The position numbers and the translations under genes are program-made. A DNA stretch of 64,000 nucleotides from Treponema denticola (GTDB taxonomy: Bacteria > Spirochaetota > Spirochaetia > Treponematales > Treponemataceae): positions 372,001-436,000 of the forward strand of contig NZ_CP038800.1 of NCBI RefSeq assembly GCF_024400535.1, read 5' to 3'. Below are positions 44,075-52,380 of the stretch, in pieces (positions within the stretch are counted from its first letter, which is position 1; every line of letters begins with the position of its first letter). Under the pieces are notes generated by a model. The model did no database searches. It had not been told where the DNA came from and was given only the letters and a program-made list of their open reading frames with translations.

Positions 44075-47000
44075 ATGAAAAAAAATGTACTATTTTTTGT
44101 AATTATGACTTGCTTATTCGGAAGCATCTATGCCGGCGGATCAAAAGATATAGACGAACTGGAGATGACTTCAAAAGAGAGTTGGCAGCAATCGATTGAT
44201 ATTTCATCAAAAAAAGCGGGTAAGTACAATATTATAATAACGGCTACCGATATCGCAGGAAATGAAGGTTATGTAGGCCCTTTTAATATGTATATTGACC
44301 CTAATTCCGATCTTCCTGTTGTTAGGATAAGTAATCCGAGAAGTGAAGATATCGTTTCAAGTAATTTAAATGTGGTTGGAACATGTGTAGACGATGATGC
44401 CGTAGATTATGTCGAATTAAGTATTGACGGCGGAGAAAATATTTACAGAGCAAAGGGAAAAGAATTCTGGTCATATTTTATAAATACGGAAAATTTTGAA
44501 GAAGGTGCTCATACCATAGAAGCATGGGGCGTTGATGTTAACGGTGTAAAAGGAAAACCTGCAAAAAGCGTCTTCTATTTAAACCGGCTTCTTCCGCAAA
44601 CAGAAATTTCCAATAAAGCTGTAGGTGAGCTCGTTTCAGGAAAAATAACTATCGAGGGAAAAGTCCAAGATGGAAACGGGATAGAAAGGCTTTTATACTC
44701 CTTAGATGACGGTGAGCATTTTGAAGAAGTTAAGCTTTACTACAATAAGAAAACAAAGCAATCTGATTTTTATTTAAAATTAGACACATACGATATACCG
44801 GATGGACCTAAGGTAATCTGGTTTAAGGCCGTAGATAAACAGGGTTCTGTGGGAATTTATACATTTTTCTTCTTTGTAGACAATACGGCTCCTATAGTTG
44901 AGTTTATATATCCCGATTCCACAGATGCATTGCCTCCCGTTTTTTCATTTGCAGGAAAGGTAATAGATTCTGCAGGGCTATCCTCTCTTTCATGGCAGTG
45001 TAATAATGAAAAAGGAGAATTTGAACTTGTCCCCGGAAATAATTATTGGATTAAGGAATTTGATGTAAGCAAGACCGGAGCAAAATCCGCAGTAATTGAA
45101 ATTACGGCAAAAGACATTGCAGGAAATATTGTCCGCGCTAAAAAAACCGTTACGATAGATCAGTCTAAGGGCAAGCCTGTGCTTGAAATGCTTAATCCCG
45201 TAATTGATAATAGGATTAGCGGAGATTTGTTCATTGCAGGCGTAGTACATGACTTATATGGGGCTTCTGAAATAAGATATAGAATAGACAAAGGGGAAGA
45301 AAAATCGATCTCTCCCTCAGATGCAGGATTCGGAGTGCTTGAAAGCGGTATAAGTGCAGGTTCTCACAGTTTAACAATATATGCAATAAATAAAAAAGGA
45401 ATTGCAGGAGACTCTATTACTATAAAATTTACGGCTGATGGAGCTGCTCCTTCAATCTTATTTGATAATAATGATACCGTTATACCCATGTACAATGCAC
45501 AATCCAGAGGCTCAACATCGGTTTTTGTAAGAGCTTCTGCAGGTTTAAAATCTCTTTCAGCAGGCTTTAACGGAGCTGAAGAAACTGAAATCCCCTTGAA
45601 GGCAGGCCAGACTGAATATGTGATTAAGCCGAATGTACATGCAAAATCGGAGCCTGGGCTTTATACAATCTCAGTTACGGCTACGGATATGTATGAAAGG
45701 ACTACAAAACAAACCTTGGTTGTAAGAGTTGTAAACCTTTCAGGCGGAGGCGGTGAAGAAGGTTTTGTTTGGGCAAGCGGTAACATAACTGAAAGCAATC
45801 AAATTCTTTTAACGGGTGAAAAACCCTTATCTGCTGTTTATCAGCCTAAGGATGGGACAGAGATAGCATCGGTAGAAATTATAGGCAATAAGAACTTTGA
45901 AGCCGAATTTGAAGGAAGTTTAATTAGATTAAGGGCAAAAGTTGATGGAGCCTATAAGGGTGCCGGGCTTAAAATTACCGATAGCGAAGGAAATGCCTAT
46001 AATTCGCCTTTAATAGATATTCTTTCGGATATTTCTTCACCTTCAATTAGTCTTGACGCTGCTGAATCTCCTTCTTTTGTAAGAAATTCTATAATTTTAA
46101 AAGGAAAGGTTTCTGACGGTGCGGGAATTAAATCTGTAGAATACATCCTTGACGGTAATTCTGCACCCGTTAAACTCGCTGCTTCATTTAATGAGATCAT
46201 AAATATCAGCAATGAGCCTGATGGACCTATTTTACTTACGGTAAAAGCCATAGATATGGCAGGAAGGGAAAGCTTGGCTTACAGGGTTTTTTATAAAGAT
46301 AGTGAAGCCCCCGAAACGGTAATGGTATTGCCTGCAAATGGAGATAAGGTTAACGGTTCAATCTATTCTGCATTTAAGGTAAGCGACAGATTCCCCGGAG
46401 TAAAGGCCGAATACAAGGGTGCCGGAAGAGGTGCTGAATGGCAAAGTTTTGAATACAGTACCCTACCTCATATCGTTATAGGTTCGGCAAAAGAACCTTT
46501 AAGTAAGGATATGCAGTTTAGGTTTACGGACTTAGCCGGAAACTCCAAAACATTTAGCAATTATAATTTTGAAATAGATAATTCGGTTGATGCACCTAGG
46601 GTTGATCTTCATTTACCTGCTGAAAATGAAATAATTCTAAACGACTTTGAAATTTCGGGTATGGTATATGATGATGATGCACCTGCAAAAATTTACTACA
46701 AAATAGATAACGGGGCTTATAAATCTATGGATATAAAGAACAGCTTCTCGATTCCTATTTTGTTAAAAGACCTAACCGATAATGAGCATACGATTACGCT
46801 TTACGGAGAAGATATATACGGTGTTACAAGCGAGCCTGTTACACGAAAAATAAGGGTATCACTTGAAAACCCTGCTGTTAGTGTCAGTAGTCCTGTTATT
46901 TCGGATACAGTAAAAGATGTAGCTGTAATTTCCGGAACAGCTCTTGATAAAAACGGAATAAAGCAAATAGAGGTATCTTTGGATAACGGTTCGACTTTTA

Positions 47001-48742
47001 ATTTTGCAACAGGAAAAGAAAATTGGAACTACAGCGTAAATACCAATGTTATAAATGACGGTTCTCATGTTGTATTTGTTAGGGCTACCGATAATTATGA
47101 TCAGACTTCTTTGTTTTCTACATTGATAAATATAGATAATACACCTCCGGTATTAAAGCTTGAATATCCTTTGGCAAGCTCAAAGCTGGACGCAAATCTT
47201 TTTGTGTCAGGCCATGTTTATGATAATATTTCACTCGAGGGTGTTACGCTTAAAATTAAGAGCCTTGACGGAACTGCAGTGCCTAAAAAACTTGCAGAAA
47301 TAAAGCTTGAAAAAGACATTATTCTTGCAAAAGATATAGATATCAGCTCTTTACCTGAAGGAAGATATAACTTGGAGATAAGCGGGGTTGATAAGGCTAA
47401 CAATACTAATGATGTTTCGATAAATTTCGATGTTTACCGCAAAAAAGATAAAAATAGAATTGAACTATTATATCCTCTAAACGGAGAGACGGTGAGGGGC
47501 GAGTTTAATATTTATGGAAGATTAATCCTTGACAAAAAAGTTGAAGAAGCTTCTTTATTTATTGATGGAAAAGAAATTGAAAAAGCTCCCGTATCGAAAA
47601 CAGGTTATGTAGCATTTAAGTTGAATTCCGAAAAGATCTCTCAAGGAAAGTATAACCTTGAGTTAAGAGCTAATCAGCCTGGAAGAGGTGTGCTCTCGTC
47701 AAATATACATACTATAAATTATGAAACATCAGGTCCTTGGATTACTATTGATAATTTTGCAATGGGTGACTTTGCGATTGAAAGACCCTACCTTAGAGGC
47801 CGTGCAGGTTACACCGTTTCTGAGGAAGAACAAAATCATGTTTCCTCAAAAGAAGCAACATCTGAGGATAAGAGGGCTTTTAAAGAAAAGAAACTTAAGC
47901 AAATAGAAATAAGCTTTGATAACGGAAAAACATTTATTCCCATTAATTCTAAGGCTAACTGGAAGTATAGGCTTGAAACTGAAGATTTGGCTCAAGGAAA
48001 TCACTTCCTATTAGTAAGAGCTATTATGGAAAATAAGGAGATTGCAGTCTGCCGTACAATAGTTAAAATAGATAAGACGATTCCCAATGTAACCCTTATC
48101 TCACCCGGTGCAGGAGGCCGCTATAATAATTCGATTGAATTCAGCGGGTTATCCTCGGATGATATAGAGCTTGAAAGCGTTCATGCTCTTTTGAGAAAAG
48201 GTGATAAGGCAAGGTATGAATTACCAAAATTTATTCAAGGCTTACATTTTGAAACGGCTTTTTGGGGTGCATCTCTTTGGAATGTGGGTATGGGTTTGAG
48301 CTTCTTTGATGATAATGTAAAACTTCAAGTTCATTATGGACAGTTTTTACAAAGTCAATTTAATGTAATATACGGTAACCAGAGAATCAGATATGGCGGT
48401 CATATAGTTTCATTAAAGCTTTTGGCAAATGTATTTGAAATGCCCTTCGGTTATTATTTTGGACCCGATTGGAAATGGCTATACATGGATGTAGCTCTAG
48501 GTGCTGAGTTTTCTCTTTTTACAGACACACAGAGCGGAAGACCTCAAGTATTATCGGCCTTGCTTATGCAGCTTGAGTTTCCACGTGTAAAATTCTATAA
48601 GCAAAAGTACTTTAGTTCACTTTCGTTTTTTACTGAAGGACAGTTATGGTTTATACCTACGGATGTGGACTCAAGCAATTTATCTGTAATCAAGTCGATT
48701 ACCCCCCACATCTCGGCCGGTATAAGAGTTGATATATTTTAG
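44075..48742 (+). CDS. Giant secreted Ig-like repeat protein with C-terminal outer-membrane-like domain
   Basis: This is a 1555-residue protein with a signal peptide (VLFFVIMTCLFGSIYA). At least ten repeats of roughly 90-100 residues follow, each with the pattern 'P..I-G...D..GI..V..SID.G..F', then 'DG.H.I...A.D..G......' and 'ID...P'. This is typical of bacterial Ig-like/cadherin-like modules. Residues from about 1385 change character: aromatic-rich alternating strands (FETAFWGASLWNVGMGLSFF ... FSSLSFFTEGQLWF) ending in a terminal Phe (VDIF), as in outer-membrane beta-barrels. It could span the periplasm or be displayed on the cell surface. Function unknown. It directly follows the motility operon and has a sigma-28-like promoter. 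Confidence 0.85.
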   Translation: MKKNVLFFVIMTCLFGSIYAGGSKDIDELEMTSKESWQQSIDISSKKAGKYNIIITATDIAGNEGYVGPFNMYIDPNSDLPVVRISNPRSEDIVSSNLNVVGTCVDDDAVDYVELSIDGGENIYRAKGKEFWSYFINTENFEEGAHTIEAWGVDVNGVKGKPAKSVFYLNRLLPQTEISNKAVGELVSGKITIEGKVQDGNGIERLLYSLDDGEHFEEVKLYYNKKTKQSDFYLKLDTYDIPDGPKVIWFKAVDKQGSVGIYTFFFFVDNTAPIVEFIYPDSTDALPPVFSFAGKVIDSAGLSSLSWQCNNEKGEFELVPGNNYWIKEFDVSKTGAKSAVIEITAKDIAGNIVRAKKTVTIDQSKGKPVLEMLNPVIDNRISGDLFIAGVVHDLYGASEIRYRIDKGEEKSISPSDAGFGVLESGISAGSHSLTIYAINKKGIAGDSITIKFTADGAAPSILFDNNDTVIPMYNAQSRGSTSVFVRASAGLKSLSAGFNGAEETEIPLKAGQTEYVIKPNVHAKSEPGLYTISVTATDMYERTTKQTLVVRVVNLSGGGGEEGFVWASGNITESNQILLTGEKPLSAVYQPKDGTEIASVEIIGNKNFEAEFEGSLIRLRAKVDGAYKGAGLKITDSEGNAYNSPLIDILSDISSPSISLDAAESPSFVRNSIILKGKVSDGAGIKSVEYILDGNSAPVKLAASFNEIINISNEPDGPILLTVKAIDMAGRESLAYRVFYKDSEAPETVMVLPANGDKVNGSIYSAFKVSDRFPGVKAEYKGAGRGAEWQSFEYSTLPHIVIGSAKEPLSKDMQFRFTDLAGNSKTFSNYNFEIDNSVDAPRVDLHLPAENEIILNDFEISGMVYDDDAPAKIYYKIDNGAYKSMDIKNSFSIPILLKDLTDNEHTITLYGEDIYGVTSEPVTRKIRVSLENPAVSVSSPVISDTVKDVAVISGTALDKNGIKQIEVSLDNGSTFNFATGKENWNYSVNTNVINDGSHVVFVRATDNYDQTSLFSTLINIDNTPPVLKLEYPLASSKLDANLFVSGHVYDNISLEGVTLKIKSLDGTAVPKKLAEIKLEKDIILAKDIDISSLPEGRYNLEISGVDKANNTNDVSINFDVYRKKDKNRIELLYPLNGETVRGEFNIYGRLILDKKVEEASLFIDGKEIEKAPVSKTGYVAFKLNSEKISQGKYNLELRANQPGRGVLSSNIHTINYETSGPWITIDNFAMGDFAIERPYLRGRAGYTVSEEEQNHVSSKEATSEDKRAFKEKKLKQIEISFDNGKTFIPINSKANWKYRLETEDLAQGNHFLLVRAIMENKEIAVCRTIVKIDKTIPNVTLISPGAGGRYNNSIEFSGLSSDDIELESVHALLRKGDKARYELPKFIQGLHFETAFWGASLWNVGMGLSFFDDNVKLQVHYGQFLQSQFNVIYGNQRIRYGGHIVSLKLLANVFEMPFGYYFGPDWKWLYMDVALGAEFSLFTDTQSGRPQVLSALLMQLEFPRVKFYKQKYFSSLSFFTEGQLWFIPTDVDSSNLSVIKSITPHISAGIRVDIF

Positions 48743-48777
48743 TATAAACATTAAACGCTGATAAAGTAAAATCAAAT

Positions 48778-48813
48778 AAAACCTCGAAAAGCGGAAGTTT
48801 TTCGAGGTTTTTT
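48778..48813. terminator. Bidirectional terminator
   Basis: AAAACCTCGAAAA, the loop GCGGAAG and TTTTTCGAGGTTTTTT form a stem of about 12 bp with U-runs on both strands. It separates the convergent Ig-like gene and the Rrf2 gene. The stem-loop sequence is nearly the same as the one at 59212-59242. Confidence 0.85.
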
Positions 48814-48817
48814 ATTG

Positions 48818-49237
48818 TTAAACATCTTTGCTTAAATCGGCAATAGTTGTTTTGCTAAGCGAATCCTTCATTGCTTTTTGGGCATCATCTAACTTATCAT
48901 CAAGCACAAGATGAATTTTGCTTCCCACAGGACATTTAGGATTGGGCTTAGGATGAAAATTAAAAATATCCCTTTCTTCCTCGCCCTCATTGATTGCATT
49001 GTAAACATCGAGAAGCGTTATTTTATCTGCAGCTTGAGCCAAGTGCGATCCGCCAATACCTGCGGCAGTTTCTACAAGTCCCGCTTTTTGTAACTGAAGC
49101 AAAATTTTTCTTATGATAACGGCATTTACACCCGTACTTGCAGAAATAAAATCCGAAGTAACGCGCATATCTTTTTCAAAATACCGGATACACAAAAGAG
49201 TATGGACCGCTGCCGTAAAACGAACACTTATTTTCAT
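48818..49237 (-). CDS. Rrf2 family transcriptional regulator
   Basis: This 139-residue DNA-binding protein has an N-terminal winged helix (RFTAAVHTLLCIRYFEKDMR ... GVNAVIIRKILLQLQKAGLV) and the Rrf2 wing region IGGSHLAQAADKITLLDVYN. Only one Cys lies in the sensing region (NPKCPVG), so it is a YwnA/YwgB-like member rather than an iron-sulfur IscR type. It probably senses thiol or redox stress. A TTGGCG-N18-TATAAT promoter ends 7 bases before the ATG, so the transcript would have almost no leader, although a GGA triplet lies in that gap. Confidence 0.88.
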   Translation of the reverse strand: MKISVRFTAAVHTLLCIRYFEKDMRVTSDFISASTGVNAVIIRKILLQLQKAGLVETAAGIGGSHLAQAADKITLLDVYNAINEGEEERDIFNFHPKPNPKCPVGSKIHLVLDDKLDDAQKAMKDSLSKTTIADLSKDV

Positions 49238-49244
49238 ATTTCCA

Positions 49245-49274
49245 ATTATACCATTTTCTTCAAGACTTCGCCAA
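49245..49274 (-). promoter_or_regulatory. Promoter of the Rrf2 gene
   Basis: On the minus strand TTGGCG (49274-49269), 18 bases, and TATAAT (49250-49245) are followed by 7 bases before ATG 49237. The promoter lies within the tail of the Sir2-like remnant. Confidence 0.55.
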
Positions 49275-49473
49275 TATCATCATTGATACAGATAGATCTC
49301 TTTTCTATTTTAAGCGGCACGGCGGCTTCTCCAAAATTGATGCAGGCATAACCTGCATTCGGATTTTTTTCAGTCATCTGCCAAAACGGATACTTTATAA
49401 TTCCGGGTGTGTTTCCGCCGAAGTTTTCCTTCTCCTGTTTTATAACAGTGCTAGGGCCTTCGGACTTCTCATT
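49246..49473 (-). pseudogene. C-terminal remnant of a Sir2-like deacylase gene
   Basis: The minus strand encodes about 75 residues without a start codon. They include FGGNTPGIIKYPFWQMT, NPNAGYACINFGEAAVP and RSICINDDIGEVLKKMV, ending at TAA 49246. The order 'IIKYPFW-M...NP.A.Y.CIN.GEA...RSICI..DI..VL' is how I remember the C-terminus of Sir2-family NAD-dependent deacylases of this group. The catalytic part is missing; a stop precedes at 49474. It fills most of the gap between the Rrf2 gene and murD. Confidence 0.5.
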
Positions 49474-49516
49474 TTAGACGAATTCACTTCTGTCGACAAG
49501 TCCCATTCCTCCTCAT

Positions 49517-49546
49517 CTGGCACTTCCTAAAATTTTTTGTTATAAT
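49517..49546 (+). promoter_or_regulatory. Putative promoter of murD, leaderless arrangement
   Basis: CTGGCA (49517-49522), 18 bases, and TATAAT (49541-49546) are followed by six bases and ATG 49553. There is no Shine-Dalgarno. The spacing is the same as at the DtxR-type gene and the DUF3793 gene. Confidence 0.5.
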
Positions 49547-49552
49547 GATGAT

Positions 49553-51001
49553 ATGCAAATAAGCTTAGAAAATATAAAGAATAAAAAAGTAACCGTTATG
49601 GGGCTTGGACTAAATGGGGGCGGGCTTGCGACTGCTCAATTTTTTGCCCGATATGGAGCCGAGGTTACAGTAACCGATTTAAAAACTTCGGAAGAATTAA
49701 GGCCGTCAATCGAAAAACTTTCCGCTTTTAAGAATATTCGATTTGTGTTGGGTGAACATAGAATAGAGGATTTTAGGGAAGCCGATCTTGTCATCAAAAA
49801 TCCAGGCGTAAAACTTGAAGGAAATGTTTTTTTAGAAGCCGCAAAACAAATAGAGTCGGATGTTTCGATTTTTCTTTCCCTTTCAAAGGCTCCGATTTTG
49901 GCGGTAACGGGAAGCAAGGGAAAGTCCTCTACGGTAAGCGCTCTTTATTACGGACTTAAAAAGTTAGGATACAATGCTTTTTTGGGCGGGAATATTACGG
50001 TCAGTCCTTTAAGTTTTTTTGAAGAAACTTCTTGCGATACGCCTGTAGTTCTGGAGCTTTCCAGTTGGCAGCTTGCCGATTTAAAAAATTAAAAACTGCT
50101 TAAGCCTAAGATTGCGATTATCACGCCAATAATGCCCGACCACTTAAACTGGTACGGCACAATGGAAAAATATGTTGACGATAAAAAAATAATCTATGAA
50201 AATATGGATGAAGCGGATTATCTAATCTGTAATTTTGATGACGGCTGGGGGAAAATTTTTGCAGAAGAAACAAGGGCAAATGTTTTTTGGTACAGTGAAA
50301 AAAAGCCGGCTAAAAAATATCGAGGTGTTTTTTTTAATAAGAACCAAGAAGGCCTTTGCAATTTAAGTGATGGAGAAAGGCTTTTACTTTCAAAGGATGC
50401 AAAAGTTCCCGGGCTTAAACTTAAACAAAATGTCTTGAATGCAGGTCTTGCTCTTCTGCTTTATCAAAAAATTCATAAGCCTGAAAATTTAAAAGGCAAC
50501 GACATCTTAAAAGATAATAACATCAAAGAGCAATCCGAATTTATCCGTAAATTTATGGACGAGTATTCGGGTATTGAACATCGATTGGAATTCTTTTATG
50601 AAAAAAACGGAATAAAATTTTATAATGATACGGCCGCTACAATTCCCGAAGCATCTGCTGCCGCCTTAGAAGCCTTTGATAAGCCTCCCGTCTTAATTTG
50701 CGGCGGAACAAATAAAAACTTAAATTTTATTCCGCTTGCCGAAAAAGCAAATCTTGCCAAAAGCCTATATCTTCTTGCAGGAACCGGAACGGACCTTTTA
50801 ATTCCTCTCCTTAAAGAAAAGGTTATTGGATATAATGGCCCCTTTGACAGCTTGGATTCTCTTTTGTTTTCATTAAAAGAAAATGCAGAAAAAGGCGATG
50901 TCGTAATTCTATCGCCGGGTGCGGCCTCCTTCGGCATGTTTAAAAACGAATTCGACCGAGGAAATAAATTTAAAGAAAAGGTAAAAGAAGTATTTTGCTG
51001 A
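49553..51001 (+). pseudogene. murD: murD (UDP-MurNAc-L-Ala:D-Glu ligase) with an in-frame stop codon
   Basis: The reading frame encodes 482 codons of MurD but is interrupted by TAA at 50090-50092 (codon 180). Sequence on both sides stays in the same frame and is family-typical. The N-terminal domain is MGLGLNGGGLATAQFFA. The ATP loop is G120-SKGKSS and the region before the stop reads VVLELSSWQLADL. After it come KPKIAIITPIMPDHLNWYGT, the FYNDTAATIPEA substrate loop and LSPGAASFGMFKNEF. MurD adds D-Glu to UDP-MurNAc-L-Ala and is normally essential. The lesion may be a sequencing error, a recent null with another copy elsewhere, or a suppressed stop. A single base change from AAA, GAA or CAA would create it. 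Confidence 0.85.
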
Positions 51002-51100
51002 TAGCTTTGATTAAGCCTTGATACCGAGAAATGAAGATTATATACTAAAAGGTAGAATAGGCTATGGAACGGTTTTATTTTTAAATTTAGTAAACAATAG

Positions 51101-51129
51101 TTGACATTATTTGAAATTTGTGCTTAAAT
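51101..51129 (+). promoter_or_regulatory. Promoter of DUF3793-flavodoxin, leaderless arrangement
   Basis: TTGACA (51101-51106), 17 bases, and TTAAAT (51124-51129) are followed by six bases and ATG 51136. No ribosome site is visible. Confidence 0.6.
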
Positions 51130-51135
51130 ATCTTT

Positions 51136-51720
51136 ATGTTGAATATTGCTAACATCGAGTACAATTTAGCTTATTCTTGCGCCCCTTGTTTGGCCGGTCT
51201 TAAACCTTCTAATTTGATTTCAGTATCTGCGGAAGATTTTAAGCAATTTTTTTTGCTTGATAAGGATTTACTTGAATCTAAGGGGTTCTATCTTAAAGTT
51301 GTGTGTGCTTGTGAGCGAGGTGCACAGATTCTTTTATATAAAAAAGATATTCTCGAAGCTTTGATTAGAAGTGAAGAAGTAAAAAGGGCTCTTTTAATGT
51401 TCGGTTATGCGCCGGAGATGAGTTTAGAAGATATGCTGGCTCTTTTAGCATCCAGAATGTACAGTTCACAGACAGACAGGCATTGTAAAAGATGCTGTAC
51501 TTTTCCGCATGAGATAGGACTTTTTTTAGGTTATCCCGTATACGATGTTTTGGAGTATTATAGACGGAATGGAGAGGGCTGTATTTTTTCGGGTTACTGG
51601 AAGGTTTATTCAGATGCTGAAAAGGCGGCTGAAACCTTTGAGCAATATAATGAATGCAAAAAGCATTTTGCTTTGCAGATAGAAAAGGGTTTAAGGCTTT
51701 ACGATTTGTTGAGTGCTTAA
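51136..51720 (+). CDS. DUF3793 family protein
   Basis: This is a 194-residue cytoplasmic protein. The family pattern is clear: EYNLAYSCAPCLAGLKPSNL near the N-terminus, CKRCCTFPHEIGLFLGYP in the middle, and CIFSGYWKVYSDAEKAAETF near the end. Several Cys residues (CAPC, CERG, CKRCC) suggest redox or metal chemistry. The gene commonly precedes a flavodoxin in anaerobes, as here (35-base gap). Its exact function is not known. ATG 51136 is chosen over the TTG at 51118 because it lies just downstream of the promoter. Confidence 0.87.
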   Translation: MLNIANIEYNLAYSCAPCLAGLKPSNLISVSAEDFKQFFLLDKDLLESKGFYLKVVCACERGAQILLYKKDILEALIRSEEVKRALLMFGYAPEMSLEDMLALLASRMYSSQTDRHCKRCCTFPHEIGLFLGYPVYDVLEYYRRNGEGCIFSGYWKVYSDAEKAAETFEQYNECKKHFALQIEKGLRLYDLLSA

Positions 51721-51755
51721 GCCTTGATTAATTTTTTAACCATTGGAGGTTTTTT

Positions 51756-52193
51756 ATGGCAAAAATTGCTGTTATTTATTGGAGCGGAACTGGAAACACC
51801 CAGTCTATGGCAGAGTCCATTATGGAAGGCTTAAAAGCCGGCGGAGCAGAGGCTTCTCTTTTTACCGTTTCGGAATTCGGATCGAAGAGTATTGATGATT
51901 ATGACAAGATTGCATTCGGATGCCCTGCAATGGGTTCCGAAGAGCTTGAACCGGATGAATTTGAGCCCTTCTTTGCTTCTATTGAAGGAAAACTGTCCGG
52001 TAAAAAAATTGCCTTGTTCGGTTCGTATGAATGGGCCGGTGAAGGTTCGGGCGGAGAATGGATGAGAAATTGGGAAGCAAGGTCTAAAGATAAGGGGGCC
52101 GACTTATTTGAAGAAGGCTTGATTATCTATGATGCTCCTACTGCCGCCGGAAAAGACAAATGCAAAGAATTCGGCGAGAGATTTGCAAAGTAA
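51756..52193 (+). CDS. Flavodoxin
   Basis: This is a 145-residue FMN electron carrier. The phosphate-binding loop is [14 protein letters not shown] at about residues 9-22. The second FMN loop [11 protein letters not shown] and the third [17 protein letters not shown] are present. Length is that of a short-chain flavodoxin. TTGGAGG precedes the ATG. It is co-transcribed with the DUF3793 gene and followed by a terminator. Confidence 0.95.
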   Translation: MAKIAVIYWSGTGNTQSMAESIMEGLKAGGAEASLFTVSEFGSKSIDDYDKIAFGCPAMGSEELEPDEFEPFFASIEGKLSGKKIALFGSYEWAGEGSGGEWMRNWEARSKDKGADLFEEGLIIYDAPTAAGKDKCKEFGERFAK

Positions 52194-52248
52194 AGATTGA
52201 TATGTTTTAGAATTTAATATAAACATCAATTTAAAATTAAAAAGGCTT

Positions 52249-52284
52249 GATACATAATGTTTAATTATGGCATTAAGCCTTTTT
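52249..52284 (+). terminator. Terminator after flavodoxin
   Basis: AAAAAGGCTT and AAGCCTTTTT form the outer stem, with CATAAT/ATTATG pairing inside. The 3' arm ends in a T-run. Confidence 0.75.
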
Positions 52285-52327
52285 AAGAATATTTACAGCC
52301 TTAAAGTCTACGGGGTTCTCGTCCGTC

Positions 52328-52356
52328 TTGTCTTGTTTTTTATTTTTTTGTATACT
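52328..52356 (+). promoter_or_regulatory. Promoter of the MATE exporter gene
   Basis: TTGTCT (52328-52333), 17 bases, and TATACT (52351-52356) lie about 25 bases before ATG 52381. The spacer is a near-uninterrupted T-run. Confidence 0.5.
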
Positions 52357-52380
52357 GCTTTTATAGTTTGAAGACCTATC

